NCBI GenBank assembly: GCA_039030075.1 | Contig: JBCCEW010000016.1 | Location: 1-64,000, forward strand | Origin: Myxococcota bacterium | Lineage (GTDB): Bacteria > Myxococcota_A > UBA9160 > SMWR01 | DNA: 64,000 bases | Direction of reading: 5' to 3' | Position numbers and translations under genes: made by a program | Shown here: positions 18,160 through 27,338 of the stretch, piece by piece | Layout: the number at the start of each line of letters is the position of its first letter | How positions within the stretch are numbered: the stretch's first letter is position 1 | Notes under the pieces: model-generated | What the model saw: only the letters and a program-made list of their open reading frames with translations | The model's database searches: none | What the model was told of the DNA's origin: nothing

Positions 18160-19044
18160 GTGCTCGGCCCCGTGGACCTGCCTCCCTATCGGTCCTGGCG
18201 CGCGCTGGTCCAGCTCGCCCTCGACGAAGACCTGGGCCCGGGCGACGTGACCACCGCGCTGGTCACTGGCCCCGAGGATCCGGGCGTCGGCGTGATCGAG
18301 GCGCGTCAGGAGCTCTGCGTGTGCGGCCTGCCGATCGCGGCTGCGGTGTTCCGCGAACTCGACCCGGGCCTCACCTTCGAGCCCGTGGTGCGCGACGGCG
18401 ATCGCGTACAGCCCGGTGAACCGCTGGCGCGACTCCACGGCTCGCTGCGCTCGATCCTGATCGGGGAGCGCCCGGCCCTCAACTTCATGATGCGCCTGTG
18501 TGGCATCGCCACCGAAACCCAGCGCTACGTCGACGCGGTGGCGGGTACGGGCACCGAGATCGTCGATACGCGCAAGACGCTCCCGGGTTGGCGCGTCCTC
18601 GACAAGTACGCGACCGCGGTCGGCGGCGGACGCAACCACCGCGTCGGCCTCTTCGACGGCATCCTGCTGAAGGACAACCACCTGGCGCTCGCCGGAGGCG
18701 TCGAAGCCGCGCTGAAGGCCGCCCTCGCACACGCGCCCGCTGGACTGCGCGTCCAGGTGGAGGTCGAGAGCGAAGCCGACGCCATCGCGGCCGTCGATGC
18801 AGGCGCCGACTTCCTGCTGCTCGACAACTGCGATCCGCCGACGATGCGTTCCATCGTCGATCGCCTGGGCAAGACGGCGCTGCTCGAAGCCAGCGGCGGC
18901 GTCACCCTCGCGAACGTGCGCAGCGTCGCCGAGACCGGCGTGCACCGCATCTCGATCGGCGCCCTCACCCACTCGGCGCCGGCCGCTGACGTCGCACTGG
19001 AACTCGAAGGAGCGGGAGCGACCGGCGGAGGGGTCACGCGTTGA
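18160..19044 (+). CDS. nadC: Nicotinate-nucleotide pyrophosphorylase (quinolinate phosphoribosyltransferase)
   Basis: NadC makes nicotinate mononucleotide from quinolinate and PRPP in de novo NAD synthesis. The 294-residue protein starts at GTG. It shows LDEDLGPGDVTT at the N-terminus, ERPALNFMMRLCGIAT, DTRKTLPGWR, YATAVGGGRNHRVGLFDGILLKDNH and LEASGGVTLANV, all active-site segments of the family. Its stop overlaps the TTG start of birA by four bases. Together with coaX they form a cofactor-biosynthesis operon. Confidence 0.95.
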   Translation: MLGPVDLPPYRSWRALVQLALDEDLGPGDVTTALVTGPEDPGVGVIEARQELCVCGLPIAAAVFRELDPGLTFEPVVRDGDRVQPGEPLARLHGSLRSILIGERPALNFMMRLCGIATETQRYVDAVAGTGTEIVDTRKTLPGWRVLDKYATAVGGGRNHRVGLFDGILLKDNHLALAGGVEAALKAALAHAPAGLRVQVEVESEADAIAAVDAGADFLLLDNCDPPTMRSIVDRLGKTALLEASGGVTLANVRSVAETGVHRISIGALTHSAPAADVALELEGAGATGGGVTR

Positions 19045-20039
19045 GCGCCGGGCCGGCACGGGTACTCGACGCGCTGCGCAGCGCAGCGGGACGTCCCCTG
19101 ACCGGCGTGGCGCTCTCCGAATCCCACGGCGTCTCCCGTACCCAGATCTGGAAGGACGTCGAGACCCTGCGCGCGCGGGGCTACCAGATCGATGCCGAGC
19201 CCGGGGGTGGCTACCGGCTCGTCGCGGCGCCGGATCGGCTCTACCCCGAGGAGCTGCGGCGCGGTCTCGAAACGCGCTGGATGGCCTGCGAGATCCACCA
19301 TCTCGATGAGACCGATTCCACGAATCGCGTCGCGCTGGAGCTCGCGCGCGACGGTGCCCCGCACGGCGCGACCGTGGTGGCAGAGGGCCAGACCGCGGGC
19401 CGTGGGCGTCTGGGCCGCTCCTTCTACTCGCCTCCCTACCTGAATCTCTACTCGTCGACGATCCTGCGCCCCGCCCTCGACATCACCCAGGCGCCGGCCT
19501 GGATCCTGGCCTCGGCGGTCGCCGTCGCTGAGGCGATCAGCGAGACCCTGGAGGCCCCGGACGCGGTCGAGATCAAGTGGCCGAACGATGTCCTCGTGAA
19601 CGGCCGCAAGAGCTCGGGGATCCTGATGGAGCTCGGCGCCGAGGCCACCCGGATCGCCTTCCTGGTGCTCGGAATCGGCGTGAACCTCAACGTGGATCCC
19701 GGCGATTTTCCAACGGAGTTCCGGGCGACAGCGACCAGTCTTGCCGCCGAGCGCGGGGCCCCGATCGACCGCGCCGCCTTCGCCCGGACCCTCTACGGAT
19801 GGCTCGAAAAGGTGCTGGATGCCTGCGCCGTCGAGGGATTCCGTGGGATACTGCCCCGGTTCGAAGCGCGTTTCCGGATGCGAGGCCGCGAGGTCGGCGT
19901 CCGTGAGCAAGATGGCAAAGAGCACCGGGGCCGCGTCCACGGGATCGACACCGATGGGGCGCTGCTCTTGGAACTCGCAGGAGGATCTGTGGCTCGGTTC
20001 GTGGCCGGCGACGTCACCGTCGCGAAGGAGACGGCGTGA
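19041..20039 (+). CDS. birA: Biotin-[acetyl-CoA-carboxylase] ligase, bifunctional BirA type
   Basis: This 332-residue protein has an N-terminal winged helix (GVALSESHGVSRTQIWKDV), then the ligase core with ETDSTN, the biotinyl-AMP loop GQTAGRGRLGRSF and IKWPNDVLVNGRKSSGIL, and the small C-terminal SH3-like domain. It attaches biotin to the carboxylase carrier protein. The DNA-binding domain suggests it may also repress biotin genes, although no operator is identifiable here. It starts at TTG overlapping nadC by four bases, and its stop overlaps the coaX start. Confidence 0.95.
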   Translation: MSAGPARVLDALRSAAGRPLTGVALSESHGVSRTQIWKDVETLRARGYQIDAEPGGGYRLVAAPDRLYPEELRRGLETRWMACEIHHLDETDSTNRVALELARDGAPHGATVVAEGQTAGRGRLGRSFYSPPYLNLYSSTILRPALDITQAPAWILASAVAVAEAISETLEAPDAVEIKWPNDVLVNGRKSSGILMELGAEATRIAFLVLGIGVNLNVDPGDFPTEFRATATSLAAERGAPIDRAAFARTLYGWLEKVLDACAVEGFRGILPRFEARFRMRGREVGVREQDGKEHRGRVHGIDTDGALLLELAGGSVARFVAGDVTVAKETA

Positions 20040-20842
20040 CGCTGCTCGTGGTCGACATCGGCAACACCAACGTCTCGCTCGGACTGTTCGACTACGGCCC
20101 CAGCGACGATGGTGCCGTACAGGGCACCCTGTCCCAGCACTGGCGGATCGGGACCCATCGCGAGCACACCTCGGACGAAGTCGGCCTGGTGCTCCACAAC
20201 CTCTTCACCCAGTCCGAGCGCAACCTGCGCGAGGTGAAGGACGTCATCATCTCGAGCGTCGTCCCTCCCCTGCTCCCGATCTTCGAACGCGTGTCGACGA
20301 AGCTCTTCGACAGGCCTCCGCTGATCGTCGGGCCCGGCATCCGTACGGGCATGCCCGTGCGCTACGAGAACCCGCGCGAGGTCGGTGCGGACCGCATCGT
20401 CAACGCGCTGGCCGCCTACCAGATGTTCGGCGGCCCGGTGGTCGCCGTCGATTTCGGTACGGCCACCACCTTCGACTGCGTCTCCGAAGGGGGCGAGTAC
20501 CTCGGTGGCGTCATCTTTCCGGGGATCCACACGTCGATGGAAGCCCTGTTCGAGCGCGCGTCGATGCTGCATCGGGTGGAGATCGCGCGCCCGCGTTCGG
20601 TGATCGGAAAGACGACGACGGCAGCCCTTCAGTCGGGCCTGCTCTACGGCACGGCCGGTGTCGTCGACGCGATGATCGATCGCATCCGCGAAGAACTCGG
20701 GCCGGCTCGGGTCGTAGCGACGGGAGGCCTGGCGGGCCGCGTCGCCGCCGAGAGCAAGGCCATCGAGAAGGTGGAGCCGTTCCTCACACTCGAGGGGCTG
20801 CGCATCATCTACGAGAAGAATCGACCGCCGGGGAGCGACTGA
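20036..20842 (+). CDS. coaX: Type III pantothenate kinase
   Basis: CoaX phosphorylates pantothenate in the first step of coenzyme A synthesis. The 268-residue protein has the ASKHA phosphate loops: LLVVDIGNTNVSLGLF at the N-terminus, GADRIVNALAAY and VVAVDFGTATTFDCV, followed by GGVIFPGI and ATGGLAGRV. The GTG start overlaps the birA stop by four bases. BirA-CoaX adjacency is common in bacteria. Type III enzymes are not feedback-inhibited by CoA. Confidence 0.95.
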   Translation: MTLLVVDIGNTNVSLGLFDYGPSDDGAVQGTLSQHWRIGTHREHTSDEVGLVLHNLFTQSERNLREVKDVIISSVVPPLLPIFERVSTKLFDRPPLIVGPGIRTGMPVRYENPREVGADRIVNALAAYQMFGGPVVAVDFGTATTFDCVSEGGEYLGGVIFPGIHTSMEALFERASMLHRVEIARPRSVIGKTTTAALQSGLLYGTAGVVDAMIDRIREELGPARVVATGGLAGRVAAESKAIEKVEPFLTLEGLRIIYEKNRPPGSD

Positions 20843-20879
20843 CCCCGAACGAGGCGAGCCGACCGAAAAGGAGAATCCG

Positions 20880-22937
20880 GTGAAGGACGTGAAAGTCAGC
20901 GACACCCACAATTTCGCGATCGTGGGTCACTCGGGAGATGGCAAGACGTCACTGGGGGAAGCCCTCCTCCACGGCGCCGGTGCCACCGAAACGCTCGGCA
21001 GCGTCGCCGAAGGCAGCTCGGTCCTGAACCATCTCCCCGAGGAGAAAGAGCGGCAGACGACGATCACCTCGTCGATCTACAGCTACCAGGCCGGCGACAA
21101 GGCCTTCACCCTCGTCGATACCCCAGGCGATTCGAACTTCCAGGCCGACGGCCAGATCCTGCTCCAAAGCCTGGACGGTGCGGTGCTCCTCGTATCCGGG
21201 GTCGATGGCGCGAAGGTCGGCACCGACCGGATGTTCCGCTTCTGCCGCGAGCGGAACCTTCCGCTGGTGGCCTACGTGAACGGGCTCGACCGAGAGCGCT
21301 CCTCCTTCGAAGAAGCGGTGGCATCGCTCGAAGCGATGGAGGCGAAGCCCGTCCCCCTCACCCTGCCGATCGGCGCCGAGAGCGCGCTCTCCGGCGTCGT
21401 GGACCTGCTGGCCGGAAAGGCGATCACGCCGGGCGGTGAGGCGGAGATTCCGGCCGAGCTCGCCGAAGCAGCCGCTTCTGCGCGCGAGGAACTCGTCGAG
21501 AACGTGGCCGAGTGCGACGACCTGCTCCTCGAGCGCTACCTCGAAGAAGGCGAGCTGACACCCGAGGAGATCCAGCAGGCCCTGGTCACCGGGGCGCGCT
21601 CGGGCCAGATCCTGCCCGTGCTGTGTGGCTCGGCCACGGGCCAGATCGGCGTGGGGCCCCTCCTGCAGGCCATCGCCGAGATCCTGCCGTCGGCCGCCGA
21701 TCGCGTCGAGAGCTTCGCCAGCCGCGACGGCGAGCCCCTGGACCCGGACCCGGACACCCACTTCACCGCCCAGGTTGTGAAGACCAGCATCGACCGCTAC
21801 GCCGGCACGCTGTCGATCTTCCGGGTCGTGAGCGGGCGGATCCACCCGGACACACCCGTCCTGGACACCACCCGCGAGAGCAAGGAGCGCTTCGGAAAGC
21901 TCTTCCTGATGCAGGGCGACCAGCACATCGAGGTGCCCGAAGCCGGCCCCGGCGATCTGGTGGCCGTGGCCAAGCTGAAGAACGTCCACACGGGCGACGC
22001 CCTCACCGCCGAGAAGGGGGGCGTGGCACTGCCCGCCCTGAACATTCCCCAGGGTGTCATTTCCTATGCCATCCAGGCGAAATCAAAGGGCGACGAGGAT
22101 AAAGTTTTCAGCTCGCTCGGCCGACTCGTGGAGGAAGATCCGACGATTCAGCTCGGGCGCGATCCGGCCACGGGGGAATTCCTCCTCACCGGACGCGGCG
22201 AGCTCCACGTCCGGATGACGGTCAGCAAGCTCAAGCGGATGTTCGGCGTCGATGTCGACCTCAAGACGCCCAAGGTCCCCTACCGCGAGACGATCCGGAA
22301 GAAGGCCGAGAACGTCGAGGGGAAGCTCAAGAAGCAAAGCGGCGGGAAGGGGATGTTCGGAGTCTGCTACCTCACCATCGAGCCCCTGCCCCGCGGCGAA
22401 GGGATCGAGTTCGTCGACCAGATCGTCGGCGGCGCGATTCCGCGCAATCTGATCCCCGCGGTCGAGAAGGGGGTCGTCGAGAGCTCGGAAGCGGGCCCAT
22501 TGGCCGGCTACCCGGTGGTCGACGTCCGCGTGCGCTGCATCGACGGCAAACACCACTCGGTCGACTCGAACGAGATGGCGTTCAAGCTAGCCGGGTCCTT
22601 CGGCTTCAAGAACGCCATCGAGGCCGCGTCGCCGACCCTGCTCGAGCCGGTGATGGACGTACACGTCTCGGTGCCGGATACCCACGTGGGCGACGTGATG
22701 GGTGACCTGTCGAGCCGCCGCGGTCGCGTCGGGACGGGAACGGCCCAGGGCGCATCCCAGGTGATCGAAGCACAGGTTCCGATGTCGGAGATGCTGGAAT
22801 ACGCGAGCGCGCTGACCAGCATCACCGGCGGACAGGGCGAGTTCCACATGGAGTTCTCCCACTACGACGAAGCCCCCGCCAACGTGCGGGACAAGGTGAT
22901 CGCAGAAGCCCAGGCCGCGAAGAGCGAAGACTCCTAG
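20880..22937 (+). CDS. Elongation factor G-like GTPase (EF-G paralogue)
   Basis: This 685-residue protein has EF-G domain order: G domain, beta-barrel, and domains III-V ending LEYASALTSITGGQGEF. The P-loop GHSGDGKT (16-23) and switch II DTPGD (80-84) are present. The base-specificity motif is NGLD (134-137) instead of NKMD, and switch I is shorter and altered. These changes mark the FusA2-like subfamily, not the housekeeping translocase. Such paralogues are thought to act at the ribosome under special conditions; the precise role here is unknown. It starts at GTG after AAAGGAG, 37 bases from coaX. Confidence 0.85.
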   Translation: MKDVKVSDTHNFAIVGHSGDGKTSLGEALLHGAGATETLGSVAEGSSVLNHLPEEKERQTTITSSIYSYQAGDKAFTLVDTPGDSNFQADGQILLQSLDGAVLLVSGVDGAKVGTDRMFRFCRERNLPLVAYVNGLDRERSSFEEAVASLEAMEAKPVPLTLPIGAESALSGVVDLLAGKAITPGGEAEIPAELAEAAASAREELVENVAECDDLLLERYLEEGELTPEEIQQALVTGARSGQILPVLCGSATGQIGVGPLLQAIAEILPSAADRVESFASRDGEPLDPDPDTHFTAQVVKTSIDRYAGTLSIFRVVSGRIHPDTPVLDTTRESKERFGKLFLMQGDQHIEVPEAGPGDLVAVAKLKNVHTGDALTAEKGGVALPALNIPQGVISYAIQAKSKGDEDKVFSSLGRLVEEDPTIQLGRDPATGEFLLTGRGELHVRMTVSKLKRMFGVDVDLKTPKVPYRETIRKKAENVEGKLKKQSGGKGMFGVCYLTIEPLPRGEGIEFVDQIVGGAIPRNLIPAVEKGVVESSEAGPLAGYPVVDVRVRCIDGKHHSVDSNEMAFKLAGSFGFKNAIEAASPTLLEPVMDVHVSVPDTHVGDVMGDLSSRRGRVGTGTAQGASQVIEAQVPMSEMLEYASALTSITGGQGEFHMEFSHYDEAPANVRDKVIAEAQAAKSEDS

Positions 22938-23002
22938 TCGAAGCCGGCGACGTACGGCTTCGATCGGGAAGCGGGACCGGGTCCCGTGGAAAGAACGGAG
23001 CC

Positions 23003-24088
23003 GTGTCCGAAAAGCCGCCCCAGAAAGTCCGCCTCGAGCTCTCGGCCCAGGCCGCGAAGTACGCGCGCCGGGACGCCCCGCGCGAAGCGCGCCTGATGGC
23101 CGCCCGCGGCGCCCTGCCCTTGCAGCCCGTGGAGCTCGCGACCGTGCTCTTTGCGCTGATGCACGATCCGGATGCCGAGGTCAAGTCGAAGGCGCGCGAC
23201 AGCCTCGAGAGCCTGCCGCCCCACGTGGTCGGCACGGTCGTCGAGCAACCGGCGCCGGCGCCCCTGCTCGACCACCTGGCGCGCTCGGCGCCCGAGGACG
23301 AGGAGCGGCTGGAGAAGATCGCGCTCAACGCCGCCACCGGCGACGCCACCGTCGCCTTCCTCGCCGGTCGCCCGTTCAAGAAGATCGTCGACATCGTCTC
23401 GAACAACCAGAAGCGGCTATTGCGCTACCCGCCGATCGTCGACGCCCTAGGCGACAACCCGCTGACGGGTCGCGCGGTGATCGACCGGATCCTCAGCTTC
23501 CTCGGCGTCGACTCGCGCGACGAGGAGGAGGAACAGGACGACGATTGGCTGGACGTCGAAGAAGACGTCGGGGACGAGGAGGCACAGGCGGCCCTCCAGG
23601 CCATCCTCGGCGACAGCTTCGCCTCGCTCACCCAGGATGGGGACGGCGAGATCGATCCCGACGAACTCGAGCAGGGCGGTAGCCTCTACTCGGTGATCCA
23701 GAACCTCTCGGTGTTCCAGAAGATCAAGCTCGCCCGGATGGGCAACAAGGAGGCGCGCAGTCTGCTGGTGCGCGACCGCAACAAGATCGTCGCGATGGCG
23801 GCGGTGACGAGCCCGAAGATCTCGGACACCGAGATGATCGCGATCGCCCAGTCGCGCAACGTCTGCGACGACGTGATCCGGGTCATCGCCCGCAACCGCG
23901 ATGTCACCCGGAACTACCAGGTGAAGCACGCCCTCGCGACGAACCCGAAGACCCCCCAGGCGACCGCGATGCAGTTCGTGAACTATCTCCAGGACCGCGA
24001 TCTGCGACAGCTCATGAAGAGCAAGGACGTGCCGACCGTCGTGGCCACCCACGCCCGCCGGATTCTCACGAGGAAAGGGAAACTCTGA
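23003..24088 (+). CDS. Helical-repeat protein with acidic insert, first gene of a GTPase operon
   Basis: This 361-residue GTG-start protein is not a family I can name. It looks all-helical, with repeat units of about 30-40 residues such as MAAVTSPKISDTEMIAIAQS and ARNRDVTRNYQVKHALATNP, like HEAT or DUF2336 arrays. Between the halves lies a very acidic stretch (residues about 170-195) and a DGDGEIDPDE segment resembling part of an EF-hand loop, though the first ligand position is Thr. No signal or membrane segment is present. Its stop shares a base with the ATG of the MglA-like GTPase, so a partner or scaffold role for that GTPase is the simplest inference. Confidence 0.65.
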   Translation: MSEKPPQKVRLELSAQAAKYARRDAPREARLMAARGALPLQPVELATVLFALMHDPDAEVKSKARDSLESLPPHVVGTVVEQPAPAPLLDHLARSAPEDEERLEKIALNAATGDATVAFLAGRPFKKIVDIVSNNQKRLLRYPPIVDALGDNPLTGRAVIDRILSFLGVDSRDEEEEQDDDWLDVEEDVGDEEAQAALQAILGDSFASLTQDGDGEIDPDELEQGGSLYSVIQNLSVFQKIKLARMGNKEARSLLVRDRNKIVAMAAVTSPKISDTEMIAIAQSRNVCDDVIRVIARNRDVTRNYQVKHALATNPKTPQATAMQFVNYLQDRDLRQLMKSKDVPTVVATHARRILTRKGKL

Positions 24089-25053
24089 TGGCGAAAGTGC
24101 GACCCGAATCCAGCGAGGTCAACGCGCGCATCGTCTATTGGGGGATCGAGGGCGCGGGCAAGCGCACCAGTCTCCAGGGCGTCTACCGCAAGCTGCGCCC
24201 GGATCACCGCGGCGAGATGCGCGAGGTGCCGACCCGCATCGACCCCGGCGTCACCTACACGGTGCTCCCGATCGAGCTCGGCGACGTGGGCGGCATGCGC
24301 ACGCGCATCGAGATGATCGCGATGCCGAGCGGCGCCGAGCACGCGCCCACCCGCAAGCAGCTCCTCGACGAGGTGGACGGCGTGGTGCTCGTGCTCGACT
24401 CCCAGGCCGAGCGCGCCGAGGAGAACCTCGCGAGTCTCGAAGAGCTCTCGAAGGCCCTGTCGGACTACGCGCGATCGATCGACGAGATCCCGCTGGTGGT
24501 CCAGTACAACAAGCGCGACCTCGTCGACGCCTTCGCGATCGAGGATCTCCACCGACGGCTCGGACTCGCCGGCGCGACCGTCTTCGAAGCCGTCGCCACC
24601 GATGGCACGGGTCTCTTGCAGGCCCTCTCCACGATTTCGAAGAAGGTCATCCGCTTCCTGCGCGAGCAGAGCATGAACGGCATTCCCGCGGCGGCGATGG
24701 CCGATCCCGCGGAAGCACCGGCTGCAGTTCCGGCCCAGGACCCGCGCGAGGCGATGGAGGAAGCCATCCTCGCCGAGGCCAACCACCCCGAGCTGCTGGA
24801 GGCGAACGAGGGTTCCGACGCCGCCGCCATCGCGCTCGAGGATCAGGCCTGGGGTGAGATGCCCGACGACCTCGACGCGCCGCTGGGCGCGCGCATCGGG
24901 GCGAACCTGTCGATCGTCTCGGTGGGCGAGGCCTCGCGGGCCGACGCGCGGAGCGTCCGGATCCCGCTCGTGCTCGGGGACGAAGACGGCGAAACGTCGA
25001 GCGTGGTCCTCACGATTCGACTCGATCCCCTGGTGGACGGAAACGAGCGCTGA
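24088..25053 (+). CDS. MglA-like small GTPase with altered P-loop and C-terminal extension
   Basis: Residues about 13-190 match the MglA/gliding-motility GTPase fold: P-loop region GIEGAGKRT (19-27), LVLDSQ, and specificity motif NKRD (140-143) in VVQYNKRDL. MglA proteins read GKTT in the P-loop. Here the Mg-binding Thr position is Arg26. This may change magnesium binding or nucleotide hydrolysis. A C-terminal extension of about 130 acidic residues has no counterpart in MglA. No MglB-type roadblock gene is adjacent. It is coupled on both sides by one-base stop/start overlaps, so the three proteins are probably made in fixed ratio and work together, perhaps in polarity or surface signalling. 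Confidence 0.75.
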   Translation: MAKVRPESSEVNARIVYWGIEGAGKRTSLQGVYRKLRPDHRGEMREVPTRIDPGVTYTVLPIELGDVGGMRTRIEMIAMPSGAEHAPTRKQLLDEVDGVVLVLDSQAERAEENLASLEELSKALSDYARSIDEIPLVVQYNKRDLVDAFAIEDLHRRLGLAGATVFEAVATDGTGLLQALSTISKKVIRFLREQSMNGIPAAAMADPAEAPAAVPAQDPREAMEEAILAEANHPELLEANEGSDAAAIALEDQAWGEMPDDLDAPLGARIGANLSIVSVGEASRADARSVRIPLVLGDEDGETSSVVLTIRLDPLVDGNER

Positions 25054-27338
25054 TGCGCAAGCGGATCGGCATCTTCGGAGCCACCGACGAGGCTCTCGCG
25101 CTGATCCCGCTCCTCGAGGGGAACGCCACGGTGGAGATCGTCACCGTGGTCGATCCGGACGCGCTCCGACTGCTGGAGCGCCTGCCCGAACTCGAGCCGA
25201 GCGTTGCCGCGACGCTCGAGAACACGCTCTGCCAGGATCCCGAGGAGCTGCTCGATCCCTCGCTGCACGCGGTGATCGACGCGTCCACCGGGACCCCGTT
25301 CAGCGAGCGCTTCCCGCAAGCCCTGGAACGCGAACTCCAGATCGTCTCGCCGCTGACCGCGCGACTGCTCTGGGGCCTCGGCGTCCCGCTCGAAGAGCGG
25401 AAGTCCGAGCTGCTCCAGGCCCTCCACGAGGTCGTCGACTCCTACAACCTGACCGTCGACGCCGACGCCCTCTTCGTCCGCATGCTCGAGATCGCCATCG
25501 GCGTGATCGGCGCGGACGGCGGTTCGCTGATGCTCCTGGATCCCGAGCAGCAGGCCCTATCGGTTCGCGTGGCGGTCGGACTGGAGCCCGAGCTGTGGCC
25601 GAAGATCCGCGTGCCGCTGGGCGAGGGCATCGCCGGGCGCGTCGCGGCCGAGGGTCGCTCGCTGCGTCTCCGCGGCAAAGCGGATCGTCACCGATTCCGG
25701 ATCGTGCGCGAGCGACTCGACGTCGAATCGGCGCTGTCGGTGCCGCTGGTGCAGAGCGGCCGCATCCTCGGCGTCCTCAACCTCCACCACCGCACGCGCT
25801 CCGACGCGTTCAGTGAAGAGGACCTGGCGTTCACCGAAGAGTTGGCGCGCCTCGACGCCCAGATCATTCTGCGCTCTCAGGAGCACGCGGCCCTGCGCAG
25901 CCAGGCGGCGCGCTACGCCGCCGTGCGCGAAGTGGCGTCGATCATGGGAAGCTCGGGTCCCCTCTCGGACCGCCTGCGTCGTCTGTGTGCGTTCGTCGCC
26001 GAACGCGTGGGCGGCGGCATCGCCAACCTCTACCAGATGGATCCCGCCGAGGGCGGCCTGCGCCTCGCCGCGACCTCCCTCGCCGGCGGACACCTGGGCG
26101 GCGAGTACCGCGTCCAGGTCGGTCAGGGCATCGACGGCCGCGTGGCCGAGAACCGCAGCCCCGCCTTCCTGCGCCAGGCCGACGGCACCATCGACTACGC
26201 CGCCCTGCCCCTCGCCGTGGGCGACGCGATGGCCGGGGTGCTCTCGGTGCAATCGGGCTCGCCGGCGCCGCGCGGTCGCGCCGCCGAAGAAATGTTGCTC
26301 GAGATCGCCGCCAGCGCGGCGGAAGAGATCGTCCACGCCGAGCGCGAGGCCCGCATGACCGCGCGCGCGAACATGGCCAACGCCATCAACGAGGCCGGCG
26401 TGCGCATGATCGGCACTACGGATTCCTCGGAAGTGCTGCGCCTCGGCACCTCCTCGGCGGCCATGGTGCTCGAAGCCGACCACGCCGTCTTGCGCTTGCA
26501 GGACGCCGAGACGCGCCGCTACGTGATTCGCTCCTACTTCGGCTCGGCCGACGGGCCGCTCCAGGAGCGCCTGTTCCGCCTCGACAAGGACGTGTCCGTC
26601 GAAGTGCTGAAGCGACGCGGACCGATCCGGGTGGCCGATGTCGCGGCCAGCCCCCACCTCACCGATCCCGGCACCGGGGTCCGATCCCTGGTCGCCGCCC
26701 CGCTCCACCGCCGTGGCCGGGTGATCGGCACCCTCGCGCTCTACGACAAGATCGCGAACGATCGCTTCTACGCCGGCCGCTTCAGTGAAGAGGACGCCCA
26801 GGTCTTCGAGCAGTTCGTCTCGACCCTGGAGCGGGCGCTCTCGAACGCCCTCTTCTACGAGCAGAGCCGCCGCTTCCGCAACTTCGACGAAGACACCGGC
26901 CTCCCGAACGCCGCCTACCTCGAACAGCGCGTGCGCGAAGAGATCGCGCGGGTCGGACCGCGCGAGGGGGGCCTGGCGCTGGCCGTCGCACGCATCGAGA
27001 ACCTGGCGGCGGTCGAACGCGCCGGCGACCCGGTGAAAGCCAGTCGCGTCATCCAGCGCATCGTCGACGCCCTCCGCGGTCACGCCCGCGACTTCGACGT
27101 GATCAGCCGCGTCGACGACGACGAGTTCGCCGTGCTGCTTCCCGACCCGGGCCACGACCCGGCCCAGCGCATCCTCGACTTCGCCCGGGCGGTCGCCGAG
27201 GACGTCACCAAGGACGAGGCGCTGAACACCCCCGAGCGCATCGCGCTGGCCTTCGGCTACGCCATCCACCCCGGTGACGGGACGGACGCGGCATCGCTGC
27301 TGGCCCGCGCGCGCGACCCGCGCATCCACATGGTCTAG
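25053..27338 (+). CDS. Rossmann-GAF-GAF-GAF-degenerate GGDEF signalling protein
   Basis: This is a 761-residue multidomain protein. Residues 1-115 resemble a dinucleotide-binding Rossmann fold (RIGIFGATDEALALI) with no clear catalytic residues. Three GAF domains follow (about 140-290, 300-430, 440-590; the first has SLMLLDPEQQALSVR and GEGIAGRVA). Residues about 605-761 form a GGDEF-like domain whose signature is DDDEF (688-692), so diguanylate cyclase activity is doubtful. It may sense a ligand and pass the signal to the co-translated MglA-like GTPase. Its stop TAG is the complement of the ald stop, so the two genes overlap by four bases tail to tail. Confidence 0.75.
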   Translation: MRKRIGIFGATDEALALIPLLEGNATVEIVTVVDPDALRLLERLPELEPSVAATLENTLCQDPEELLDPSLHAVIDASTGTPFSERFPQALERELQIVSPLTARLLWGLGVPLEERKSELLQALHEVVDSYNLTVDADALFVRMLEIAIGVIGADGGSLMLLDPEQQALSVRVAVGLEPELWPKIRVPLGEGIAGRVAAEGRSLRLRGKADRHRFRIVRERLDVESALSVPLVQSGRILGVLNLHHRTRSDAFSEEDLAFTEELARLDAQIILRSQEHAALRSQAARYAAVREVASIMGSSGPLSDRLRRLCAFVAERVGGGIANLYQMDPAEGGLRLAATSLAGGHLGGEYRVQVGQGIDGRVAENRSPAFLRQADGTIDYAALPLAVGDAMAGVLSVQSGSPAPRGRAAEEMLLEIAASAAEEIVHAEREARMTARANMANAINEAGVRMIGTTDSSEVLRLGTSSAAMVLEADHAVLRLQDAETRRYVIRSYFGSADGPLQERLFRLDKDVSVEVLKRRGPIRVADVAASPHLTDPGTGVRSLVAAPLHRRGRVIGTLALYDKIANDRFYAGRFSEEDAQVFEQFVSTLERALSNALFYEQSRRFRNFDEDTGLPNAAYLEQRVREEIARVGPREGGLALAVARIENLAAVERAGDPVKASRVIQRIVDALRGHARDFDVISRVDDDEFAVLLPDPGHDPAQRILDFARAVAEDVTKDEALNTPERIALAFGYAIHPGDGTDAASLLARARDPRIHMV

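Noticed and set aside
24088-25053. Calling this gene mglA
   Set aside because: The P-loop differs, there is a long C-terminal extension, and no mglB is beside it.
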